From positions 310,001 through 374,000 of the forward strand of contig JAKEKT010000013.1 of the NCBI GenBank assembly GCA_021495925.1: 64,000 nt of DNA, given 5' to 3'. Each line of letters opens with the position of its first letter. Position 1 is the first letter of the stretch. Position numbers and translations under genes: made by a program. The notes beneath the pieces were generated by a model that worked only from the letters and a program-made list of their open reading frames with translations, was not told where the DNA came from and searched no databases. The DNA is from Diplodia intermedia (Eukaryota > Ascomycota > Dothideomycetes > Botryosphaeriales > Botryosphaeriaceae). Below are positions 22,749 through 33,052 of this stretch, one piece after another.

Positions 22749-24968
22749 CTACTTCCGCAGCTCTATCAAGCTGTCTCGAAGGCCCTGTGCGAGTTTTTGC
22801 AGTCGCGCGCGACGTTCCTTATGAATCTGCGGCTCTGATGCAATACGAACGAGGACTTCGTCTGAGAACTCGCTCACCACAGTCGGCGACAAGATGTTTG
22901 GAAGCTTGGAGAGAATATGCCGCTCCACAACTTGCCGGCATATATTGTCCACGAAAGTTTTTCGTGCCACCTGCCAGATGTTTGAGCTTGAGTTTTCAGA
23001 ATTGAGGGAAAAGAAATTTACTTTGTAGTATGCTTCCAAGCCTACCTTGGCTTCGTCGCATGCTTGAGCATTCATGTCGACCACAACACGTCCGCCAAGC
23101 GAGTCAACAAGCCTCTTGTGATCTTGCGGCGTATTGCTGATGTGTACGCTTCCCCCCCAGTCTTCAGATATGACATTCCGCATTGCCGCCTGAATGGAGC
23201 TGCGCATTGAGCTTTGACGCGACTTCTGAATGTTGTCAGTGTAATAGTGGTTGTAGGTCATTGGCTCGCGTTTCTCATCAGCAAGGATCCTTGCCAATTC
23301 CTTCTCAGCCTCTTGAGCGCAAATCTCCAACTTCTCGCTGACATAACGGTGAAGCTCGGATCTGACGTGATCTTCGGTTACAATCTTGTCCAACACTTTG
23401 TTGACAAATTTTTGAACAAGATCATTGATTTCGGCAACATGTTTGCGTGCAATGCTCTCCCACGGGCTTGACTGCTCCTGGAAAAGCTCTGCAAGTAGAA
23501 GATGATTGTAGTTCCCCGGGAGCTCTCGCCCTCTGGTCCGCGTGTAGACCTATTTCTGTCAGAATCGTTTCCGTCAAATGTAATGGGAAATTACCTCTTC
23601 GATCCAGGAATCAAACTCGCTTTCTTCGCCTTCTATCGGCTGAGTTCCCTGCTTCTTGCCCGACTTTCTTTTCTGTCCATCAAGACGTAGTGACTCGGAG
23701 AAGCTGCCGTTCAGGATGTGACTTTGCGCCCTCAGACGATGCGATATCTCCAGTGCGTCATCCTCGCTGGATAGTTCACCTTCCAGTTCCAAGTAGTTGC
23801 CGTGGAGCGCCGCTTGTGTCAAGTTCATAAACTTCATGCTCAAGCGCGTAAGAAACATACGAAGATGCCCTACGTTCTCTCTTTCTTCCCCCATCGCTTC
23901 AAGCTTCTTCTCAGTCCGGTCTAGGAGTATCGAAACTTCGGCTCGAACCTTTGGGAGCTCGCGTTCGATGTGTGCGTCCAGTAGGTTCTGAAGAAAAGCT
24001 GAAAGGGCATCTATACCAACCCGGTCAGCATCAAGATGTTGTTCTTTCCACGGACTGGCCGCGAAGAAGGCGAGCTCCTTGCGTTTCCGCTCGTCCGCGG
24101 TAAGGCCGGCGTCAAGATCCGCCGGGCTGGGGTTCTTGAGTAGGAAGAATCCGAGTTTCAGCTTGGTGGTATCTTCGTTCTTAGCCAAGGCAGCGATCCG
24201 CCCCTCTGTGCCGTGGTTGATGAGGTCTGGCTTCGTGATGATCCCAACTGTACGTAGCCCTTGCGGATCGAACTTGCGGGCCCTTTGGATGATTCCTTGG
24301 TTTGCTATGTCGTTGTTGGCTTGCACAACAGCCAGAATGATTGTGCGTGAACTTTCGAGGTATGTGTCGACCAGCTCTGAAACGATTTCCACGTCTTCGT
24401 CCGTCTGCTCATCATTGGAAACGGATATGAGGCCAGGAAGGTCGACGACGGTCAGATGAAGCCCAGTATTGCCCACGACTTCTATTCTGAGGGTGTCGCC
24501 GCTGAACGATGGGCCTTCACTGACCCCCGCTGCGCCACGGAGTCGCATGAGCTTGATTGCTTCCTCGATGACGGTCGGCAATTCCGCAAAACCCTCCAGT
24601 TCTTTGTGATAACGGCAGATCTCCTGCTGGTCGGTCTCGCTCCTAGAGGTATGGGGGAGGACTGTCGCGCAGATCTGTTCCTTGGTAGAATCGTGACGTA
24701 GTATGATCTCTGTCGCAAATCTTGTACAAAGCCCATCTTTTCGCGGGAAGGGAATACCAGTGATGCCTTGTAAGACGGAGCTTTTCCCGGACGACTGATC
24801 ACCGCAGACGACTAGTTGAGGAAGAGAGATGTGGTCACCAATCCCGTTCGCTCGAACGCGGTCAATTTGGTTCAAACGGTGCGTCGATTTCGACGAGTGG
24901 AGCTCTGATGCTTGGGGGAGGGCCGCTGGGCGGGATGTTTGCCCAATTGAAAGGTCAGACGACTTCAT
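22749..24968 (-). CDS. Dynamin-like (Mx/Vps1-type) GTPase B
   Basis: Two exons read leftwards, 24968-23595 and 23549-22749 (45-bp intron, phase 0), 2175 nt, 724 residues. P-loop GDQSSGKS at 56-63, LCTRFAT, DLPG, TKPD. The stalk contains PWKEQHLDADRVGIDAL, and the C-terminal GED ends KTFVDNICRQVVERHIL and SDEVLVRIA. Splicing joins SWIEE to VYTRTRGRELPGNYNHLLL; without it the frame stops at once. Close paralogue of gene A in the G domain (GLCTRFAT, IPFPR) but diverged in the stalk, with a different basic/acidic linker (KRKSGKKQGTQPIEGEESEFD). The convergent arrangement suggests an old inverted duplication. Confidence 0.92.
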
Positions 24969-26426
24969 CGTGATGAATCAAGCTGGAAAAGTCCGGAGGA
25001 TGGGTCTTCGAGCATTGGCTGATGATAAAATGCACAGATGAGCGCCGCCCAGGTTTTTATGTGTTGACCGGTTAAACTTTGGTTCAACGGTGCGATTTCT
25101 CCCCAACAAGGATACCATTCCTTCAAGACGGTAGAAGAGAATTCTGCATTCTTACCTTGAGTCACATCAATGAATTCCATATGATTGCATTTCGGAGAGC
25201 GGAATGGCCAGGAATTAGCGTTCAACGTTCCAGTATCCATGTTCAGTACGTTGAGAGCACCTATTTGTTCTCCTATGCTTATCTTGTGCACAGCAGGGGT
25301 TTTACATAGGCACCGCAAGGAGGCAAGATGGATTTTGATATTGTACTGGATATCCGCACTTCTGTTGCGTCTCTTGGCTGACCTCGCATACCGGGGCCTC
25401 GCACGCCGGCGAGAGTAGCGTTTCGCTATAGCGTTGCGCTGCCTCTCACATCTCATGCGTTCGACGCTCAATCACAGCTGCTGACGACATTCTTTGCAGC
25501 CAGGCGTGCCAGGGCATTGAGCGGTGACACGGCCAGCGAAGCATGGAGGCTAAGGCATCTAAGCGGTGGCCTTGTTTCATGTGTACTGAGCGTGCTCTTC
25601 TACTTGGCAACTTATCGTCATCCCGATACACTGTGCAGGCGGAAATTTTCGTGGCTGGGGATTATCGAGTTTGCCTTCCGGCAGCCTGTATACGTGCGGC
25701 TGTCTATCTTCACAACCAACGTTGACCACGGAGACCATGAATATCATCACGTTCTATAGGAACAGAAAGCAATAAAAATGAGCAGAAAGAAAACAAGAAG
25801 CAAAAAGTCGAGGGGCTTGCCGGTAGACATTGCTACCGGCATATCCCTCTATAAACTCCCTTTTCAGGCAATTTCCCCCTCTACCCCAGCTGGGAAGGTG
25901 GTGGTCCCCGGGCCCAACATACGGACTTGAACCGTCGTTGTCCGGCACACCGTACCGTAGGCCCCGAAGGACCCTTAGGTGGAAGTTTAAGTCTGTTTGG
26001 TGGGCTTTTAAATTTTACTGCCTTAGACGCAAAGGAAGCACAGCATCACGTTGATAAAAGAGGAATAAGTTGCAGCTAATTGCCCCAATTTTCCCGGGCT
26101 CAAATGTAATCACTAGATGATTGAATTGAGCTTGCAAGGACACTATAGGTATGTGAGACCATATTTGTATCCGATAAGGATACGAGATTAATGTTGGACA
26201 GAATGACCGACCAGTGTTCTTCTCTGGAGATTGCACGCCGGTCGCCAAAGACGTATACAGATGATACGACCGTTGAAATAAGCCATGTCGTCGTGGCAGT
26301 GTTTCTGGCGAAGGTCGAATTGCAAGCTGTGCCAGGGCGGGCGATGGCAGTAGAAGGCTTCCGTGCCGTACAGCCGGCGGTGGAAAGGCGCAGCTTGCGC
26401 AGCCACACCGGAAAGCCCGGCCTCCT
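24969..26426. other. No gene supported; one small hairpin
   Basis: Short frames only. At 25818-25841 TGCCGGTAG and CTACCGGCA form a perfect 9-bp stem around a 6-base loop, in an AT-moderate stretch with no associated gene. Confidence 0.4.
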
Positions 26427-28915
26427 TCATCCAACGCACTCGTCTCGTTCAAACGCAATCCGCATTCCTCCGCCCCGCACTCCCACCATCCGATATCTCC
26501 TCCCCAGCCCCTCAATAGCCCTATCCCTCTCCCGACGCCCCAACCCGCCCATCCCACCCACCACCCTCACAACCTCGTCCCCCTCTCCGCCGTCCTCCTG
26601 CCCCATCAACATCACCACCGTATCCGCCACGCACACGGGCGGCCCCACAGCCGCGCCCCTGCACCACACCCACACCGCCGGCAACGTCACAACCATCAGC
26701 CCGACAATACCCACGCTAACGAACACGGAGACGCGGAAGGCCTCGAGCAACGTGGCGAGGTTGAACGGCACGGCGGCGAGCGTCACGATCAGGATTTCGC
26801 TGAGCACGGAGAGCAGAGAAAGGTAGGCGGGGAAGAAGTGGCGACGGCGCAGCGACGAGAAGATGGCGGGGATGGCGTGCGGGCTGGTCGGCGCGAGGAT
26901 GCTGGAGTGGGCGGACGCGCGGCCGAGGGCGATGCGGCGGTAGGGTTCCATCGTGTGGATGGCTGCGAAGGGTTGTTAGCTACCATGCACGTGGGGATGA
27001 TGGGGCGAAGAAGAAGAAGAACCCACCTCGCGCGATCTCGGACCACCACGTGCGGATGACGATGCCGAAACACGACATCATCAGCTTCGGGCCGAGCGTC
27101 TGGCTGTTGAGGAAGTCCTCGAGCGGCGACGACACGCCGTTGAGCCAGTAGTACAGCAGGATGGCGAGCAGGCCGAGCAGCACGAGCTGGAAGACGGCGA
27201 GCATCGCGGGGCGGAGGAGGAGCGGCAGCACACTCCCGCCCGCCGCCTCGCCGTCGCCCTCTCCGCAGAGCATCGGCGTCGCCGCCTTCTCGTGCTCCGC
27301 CGCGTCGACGACGGTGAAGCCATACGTCCAGCCGCCGACAGCCTTATCCCACGCCACGCCGATCCCAAACCTCGCCTCGCTCGCCACCCCGCCCTCGCCC
27401 TCCCTCTCCACCGCCTCGCGCATCCTCGCCACCGCCGCCGGACTCCCCATCAACGCCGCCACGCCCGCCACACTCGTCGCCTCGGCGCACAACCCGCTCG
27501 ACCTCCGCCTCACCGCGAACCCCAGCGCCACCACAACCGCCATCACCACCACCAACACCCCGCACTCCGCCCACGCCAGCCTGCGGTCGACCGCCAGATA
27601 CCTCCTGCAATCCGCGCCCCTCCCCGTCTCCCTGCACGCGCCCTCGACCCCGACGAACAGCACGCCCGCCGCCAACGCGATCGCGACCGACACGGCCCCG
27701 CTCGCCGCCGTCCCCGCGAGCACCAGCCAATCGCGGTGCTTGATGCCGCCGACGACCAGGTCCCACAGCCCCCCGCTCTGGTACGGTAGTAGCACGGACT
27801 CTTTGGCCGTCGCGCCGCCGGGTCGGGCGAGGCGGAAAAAAGGTGCCGTCTCGGCGATGCCCGAGAGGATCGTCGACCAGAGGATGCCGTAGAGCACGGC
27901 GGCGAGGGTGGGGACGTAGGTGCCGAGGATGTAGTGGGGTAGCGTGAAGGGGGTGCTGCTGGCGAAGAGGGCGGCGGCGTTGTCGTCGTTGGAGGGGTCG
28001 TCGGCGTTCCCGGAGGATGAGCCTGGTGTCGAGGTCGTGGGGCCGGCGAGGATGGGGCCCGTCTTGGTGATGACGAGCGTCCCGCCTGGGATGTCGGTGC
28101 CGGTGGCTGTGATGAGGAGGGGCTGGCTCGGGTCGAGCGTGCCCGTGACGGTCGCGGCGACGAGGTTGGTGCCGCCCGGGATGTTGGTCGTGATGACGAA
28201 GGTGCCGGCGGTGGGTTTGGTGATGGGCGTGCCGCTTGGGTCGTCGAGCGGGACGTAGGCGTCGGGGGCGGTGGTGTAGGCGAAGGTTTGGGTCGGGTTC
28301 ATGGGGACGAAGGCGCTGGTCGCGGTTGATTCGCCGATGGAGGCGCTGGGTTGGAGGGGCACAAAGGCACTGGTGTCGGTGGACTCGGTTACGATGTCGC
28401 TTGGACTCAGGGGGATGAAGGCGTCGGAGCGTGTTGTTCCTACTGCTATGGTAGTGGTCGCGGGCGAGAGGGGGACGAATGCGTCGGGGTCCGTGGAGGC
28501 CGTCGTGCTGTCCTCGGTTTGGTCCGCCGTGGGCGTGATGGTTATGATGGTGGCCGCATTGGTGGTTGTCGGTCCTGGCGTAGCGTCTGCTGAGGGACCG
28601 GACGTTGCGCGTGGGTAGTGCTGGATGGTTGGCGGCGCTTCATCTCGCCGCTGCAGGTCGCCGCTATTGCGTCCTTTGCCGGGTGCTGCGGTCCATTGTA
28701 GTAGGCCGATGATGGATGCTGTGAGGACACAGAAGCCAAGAAGTGTCACTGTCTTGAGTGATGCGGGTAGATAGTGTTTCTTTTGTGGGGACTGTGGTGC
28801 TATATTCGCATGTCAGATGAGGTCTGTTTACCTTTTCGATCTGCGCGCGTTACGTACGGAAGTCCCTAGCGGGCTCTTCTTGGGGCACACCGGAGTAAAT
28901 GCCTACAGCTTGCAT
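26427..28915 (-). CDS. DUF3433 membrane protein with AFVPL repeats
   Basis: Three exons read leftwards: 28915-28858, 28799-27027, 26962-26427 (introns 58 and 64 bp), 2367 nt, 788 residues. Exon 1 encodes MQAVGIYSGVPQEEPARDF. Then come a TM segment (VTLLGFCVLTASIIGLLQW), a Ser/Thr-rich exposed region with five AFVPL repeats and IPGGT repeats, and the DUF3433 core with HYILGTYVPTLAAVLYGILW, FFRLARPGGATAKESVLLPY and several TM helices. Exon 3 holds a second DUF3433-like half (MEPYRRIALGRASAHSSI). Shorter than the usual two-copy DUF3433 proteins of about 1200 residues. Its 3' end recurs as a relic at 11265. Function unknown, probably cell surface. Confidence 0.9.
28241..28487 (-). repeat. Five-fold AFVPL coding repeat
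   Basis: Within the DUF3433 gene, five units of about 17-21 residues each contain PDAFVPLSP, SDAFIPLSP, TSAFVPLQP, TSAFVPMNP and PDAYVPLDD, separated by Thr/Glu/Ser linkers. DNA units are diverged, so the array is old. Such arrays are prone to copy-number change and sit in the predicted extracellular stalk. Confidence 0.75.
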
Positions 28916-30064
28916 TGCTGTCGTGGTGGCGGGCTGATTAGGGAATCATGTGGGGACATAGATCCCGTCTCAGAGGAGCAACGACATATTTTAATCATCG
29001 TGCCACGAGTGTCTGTGGCGTTGGGGCTGCAACTTTCTTTTCGCGCCAACACACTCCTTCGGGGCTGAGGTGAGTGCTTGCACGAAGAGGGCGAGTGTCC
29101 AGCCAATTCAGCTCTCTCAACCAACTAAAGGATTGGGGCTGGCGTTTTGCTGCAGCCCGCCTTGGAAGCACTAACCATATAGGTCACCGCTTTAACGGTG
29201 GCTGGCAGGATAGAAAGAGCCCAACTGATACCCCAGCACATGCTCGGACGTAGATTGGTCGGGCTTGGTATTAGCCGAGCTTGGCGCAGCGGTTGCCTGG
29301 GGGCAGAGCAAAGCCAAGCCAGCCCAGACCCGCCCAGGCCCGCGCTAAGTATAGATACTGTGTTTGTCAGACTGGCGGCGGCACTATCAGCAACGTTCAA
29401 CACCTGTGTTAAACGGAGTTATCGGGACTGTTTACGGTGCGAATAATAAATCCCATACCTTGGTCGTTAATCGAGATGGAAAGGAATCGTTTCCGTTCTC
29501 CGTTGTAGATTCGACTAGGCTTTACTTGGCACGAATCCTTCAGGATCCTTAAGAAAAGCACTTTTGAACGTTTCAGATTCAAAAGACTCCTCAAGCCAAC
29601 ACGGCACAGAAGGTGACAAAGGACTAAGCTCACCTATAGCATCCTCGTCCGCTTTGCTCTATCTCTTGCTGTGGGCTGCAAGAGCGCCCTAGTCGAAGTT
29701 GATCCGGCGGTTGGGCCAATGTATCATCTTCGTCCAGTTTCGCAAGGACCGCCTCTAGAATTCATTAGAATGAGAAGCCTCAATGTGCGTAAACGGGATA
29801 GCTTCGCAGTTGCAGTAAGTCATATGACACAAATGACCTGCATATAGAAAAATCGAGTGCCACGTATCGAGCAAAGCAAATTGATTGTTTAAGGAACTTT
29901 GAGAACCGACCAGAAACCAAGTAGCTACGCCAGTCATTGTCAAGTGGCAAGCAGACAGCCGAGAGATATACCAACTATCACCATCAAAAATAGAAAAGGT
30001 GAATTTGCGCCACCGCGGCGCCCCCCATCCCCAGCGCACTCCGCAGCGCCCTTCTCTCGTCCCT
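28916..30064. other. No gene supported
   Basis: Moderate-GC sequence with many short frames. An A-box-like string near 29280 has no matching B box, so it is not a tRNA. Confidence 0.4.
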
Positions 30065-30646
30065 CTACGGCAACGCCTGCAGAAAACTCTTCTCATCAGG
30101 CAGATCACCGAAGACGAATCTGCCCTTCATCGGCGGCAAACGCTCCTTCACCTCGCGGAAGCACTCCATGTTCGCAAACCTTGACTCTCCCTGCGTCTCC
30201 ATCGGCTTCAACCAAGAGCTGCTGTACACCTCCAGCGCATCCGCATCCAAGTCGACGACCCACACAAACTCGCAGTACAAGCTGTCCGCCAGGAACTCCA
30301 TCTCCTTGACGATCGGCACGGGCTTCTCGGGCGTCGCCTCTGCGACAATGTCCAGGATTTTTCCGCCCGTTCCCACGTTCACAGACGGGCAGATGGCGGC
30401 GGCCTCGGGGGTGAAGCCGGCCTCGGACATCTCGAAATTCCAGGCGTCGACTTGGGCGTCGGTGGGCGTGTAGAGCGTGCGGTCGGCGTCGGCGAGGACG
30501 GACTTGAGCTTGGCGACGTTGGCGGGGGAGGAGACGAAGCGCAGGATGACGCGGCCTTGGCCGCTGGGGTAGCCGTCGTATTGACCGTACTGCGCGATGT
30601 GATATTGGCCGCGGTAGTAGACGAGGATGAGGTGACGGGTGCCCAT
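30065..30646 (-). CDS. Conserved fungal MGTRHL-type protein
   Basis: Single exon, 193 residues. It starts MGTRHLILVYYRGQYHIAQYGQYDGYPSGQG, a start I know from many uncharacterised ascomycete proteins. Later regions include a helical segment, YCEFVWVVDLDADALEVYSS and a C-terminus rich in charged residues. No catalytic motif, signal peptide or TM segment. The start is fixed by the conserved MGTRHL. Its promoter is shared with the rightward nuclease-like gene. Confidence 0.8.
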   Translation of the reverse strand: MGTRHLILVYYRGQYHIAQYGQYDGYPSGQGRVILRFVSSPANVAKLKSVLADADRTLYTPTDAQVDAWNFEMSEAGFTPEAAAICPSVNVGTGGKILDIVAEATPEKPVPIVKEMEFLADSLYCEFVWVVDLDADALEVYSSSWLKPMETQGESRFANMECFREVKERLPPMKGRFVFGDLPDEKSFLQALP

Positions 30647-30977
30647 GGTGGATGGATGGAGGTGGGAGTGAATTGGTGAGCTGGAATGCGGTCAGTCTGG
30701 ACGACGGGAGTGAGGGCGGGATTTGGAGACTGACTTGAAGGTGGCAGTTTAGTGTGAGCGGTTGCGAAATCCTGAGTGTCAGGATGGTGGTGAGGTACGG
30801 TACTTGCGTACTTGCTTAGATTTTAAGTGCGGGGCGGCGTCGCGTGCTCATGTGACGCCGCGCGTCGTTTGACGCGGGCAGGTGCAGCCCAGGCAGCAGC
30901 GGGGTGGTGCATAAGGTCGTAGCCTGAGGCAAGAACGTGTCGGCGGTGATGAGTCAGCCCGGTACCCAATTGCGTCA

Positions 30978-32390
30978 TTGGTCGCGACGCGTCTCCCGCT
31001 CCCGTCTCCATCGCGTTCCAACCCCCCTTTCAACCGCAATACTCCAATTGCATCCAGAGTACACTCACCGACTGTCCGTATCCGCGGAAGTGTCTTCATC
31101 AGCGAACAAATGACGGACATCTCCACCGTCATCGGACTTGACGAAATCAAACTTGACATTTCCCATGAGTTGGGTGTTTCCATCCATGTCCTCTACCGCG
31201 ACTTGAGTTCCGTGGGATCTTGGGCCGCCATATTCTCCCCTCATTGCCGGGTGAGCCTCCCAGTCCAGCCCACGGCGGGTGACAAAAGAAATTGCACACC
31301 CCCATGTACCTTCCGCACAGATATTTAGGTAGGTAGTTGAATACAAGATCCAGACGTAAATGCACGAATTTGAAGCTTAAATTTATATCCGGATCTTGTG
31401 TTCAACTATCTATCCCGTGTAGAATCGTTATAAAGCAGATCCGGGTGGGCAATTCCATTTGTCACCCGCCGTGAGCCAAGAACCTTCTAACAGGGATACA
31501 GGCAGAGATTCAGCAGGAGACCGATCACGTTACTCTCTGCAATTCCAACTTCTATCGGGACACCCGCGAGTGGAACGTTGCCCGTGATGAGCTCATGCAG
31601 CTGGAAGTCGTCAATGATTTGTCACTCCGGGATTTCGACATGTCCGAGCGTGGATGGCATAACCTTGTTCACTGGCCGGTTCTGCACGCCGCACTGGACA
31701 AGCGTGACGACGTAGAGGTTTTCGACATCAGCCACGTCTGCATCTTCCCGAACGATATCCTTTCTGCCTACGGCGTACACAGCGAAGACCTATCCGCCGC
31801 TACCGTGACCTACGCCATATGCGTCAACCCGTCCGACGCCCTGGCAGATCGCCTTGCCCTCGCACTCCGGAACGAAGAGAACGGCACATGTCGCCTCGGC
31901 CAAGTAAGCCCTCCATGTCCAACACTACCCAACGACCACTAACACCCAGCACCACCAGTCCGTCAACCCCACTCGCTACGAACCCCTGCGCACCCGCCCC
32001 ATTGGCCTCACTATCCAAACCCAATCCTCTCGCGCCTCCCTTTCAGCAACCCCACCCCTCACCCCTCCCCTCTGGGCCGCCGCCCAGTTCGAACGCATGA
32101 AGGCGCTCAACCCGCAAGAGGCGCTGCCCACACTCCCCGCTATCGTCGTGGTAGGCACGGCGTGGGAGCTGTACTTCATTGCGCCGCCACGACGTCGGGA
32201 TGGCACGGACGTCCGCGTGTATAAAGATGACGGGCCGCCGCTCGGTGATACGGCGAGTCTGGCGGGGGCGTATCAGCTGGTTGCGTCGTTGCGGCGGTTG
32301 GCGGATTGGGTAGGCGAGGACTTGGGGGGTTGGTGGGGAAGGAATCTTCCGCCGACGGTGGCTGGAGAGAGGAAGAGGAGGGGCTGGTAG
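30978..32390 (+). CDS. PD-(D/E)XK nuclease-like fungal protein, start unresolved
   Basis: Proposed exons: to 31250, 31502-31903, 31959-32390. The C-terminal exons are clear: RGWHNLVHWPVLHAAL, CIFPND, NPTRYEPLRTRPIGLTIQTQ, LPAIVVVGTAWELYFIAP, LGDTASLAGAYQLVASLRRLADWV. These match the fungal PD-(D/E)XK_8-like family. The ExK position reads QTQ, so nuclease activity is doubtful. Upstream, a frame carrying VLYRDLSSVGS ends at a GTGAGC donor (31251), and the next acceptor (CTAACAGGGATACAG, 31501) resumes in phase. The 251-bp intron holds a complete MITE. No ATG is visible at 30978 (the frame there starts with TTG); the first in-frame ATG is 31110, so an upstream exon may exist. Confidence 0.6.
31271..31473. 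mobile_element. Complete MITE copy 2, inside an intron
   Basis: 203 bp, bounded by CACGGCGGGTGACAAA and its inverse TTTGTCACCCGCCGTG. Inner sequence continues the inverted match (ATTGCACACC against GGGTGGGCAAT). A second inner pair of arms, TAGTTGAATACAAGATCC and GGATCTTGTGTTCAACTA, surrounds an AAGCTT centre. Flanks are AGCC on both sides (31267-31270, 31474-31477), a possible 4-bp target duplication. No coding capacity. Related copies at 4105 and 39180. Confidence 0.75.
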
Positions 32391-33052
32391 GATGGTGGGT
32401 ATGGACATGGGTTGCGGTGCACCAGGAAAAAAGAGATAGAGTTTGCTCTGGCGGAGAAAGACGTAGACGGAAATTTGAGGCTTAATAGATAGTGTAGACT
32501 GCACAACAATGCAGTGTTCCAATCCCGTGGAGACGTTGCACCCGTGGTACTTCTACCGCCACTTTTTCATCAAAGGCAAGAGTATTCCCGAGTTCGTCAC
32601 CGACACACCTAGCCACTCAAAGCCCGCCAATCATCTGGATTGGCCTGGCCGCAGCTACAGGCGGAACAGGATGGCATTTCGTAGGCAGACTCGCGTATTA
32701 ATCACCGCCTCATACGCCGTGACATGCCATCTATAGCCAAAACTTTGAAAAACTCCAGAGCAGATATGCACGAGCCAAAATCCACCCTCAGCAAGATTAA
32801 GTTGCGCACGAATCCCACGAACCGCTAAGATCTTTATGGTTTAGTGTCGATCCAAATCAAAGACTGCGTGCATGGGTTGGATTACCTCAGTACAGAGCTG
32901 GTCAACAGCCAATAAGCACGATGCTGGAGCCTGGAATGTCAGCCTTCGAAGAGCGGGGTAATTGAATTATCTCAAGGCTGACCCGCCCAGCAACGCCAAC
33001 ATCAACAACCTCTTAGTCTCGTTTGTCCCTATGCTACGCATCTGGCGCGAAG
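32391..33052. other. No gene supported
   Basis: A 75-codon frame at 32509 has no recognisable motif. The rest is ordinary non-coding sequence before the HET gene. Confidence 0.35.

Noticed and set aside
25900..25985. tRNA-like GGTTCAAGTCC on the reverse strand
   Set aside because: No A box at the right distance, and the acceptor stem cannot be formed.
29270..29350. A-box-like AGCTTGGCGCAGCGG suggesting a tRNA
   Set aside because: No downstream GGTTCGANTCC and no cloverleaf.
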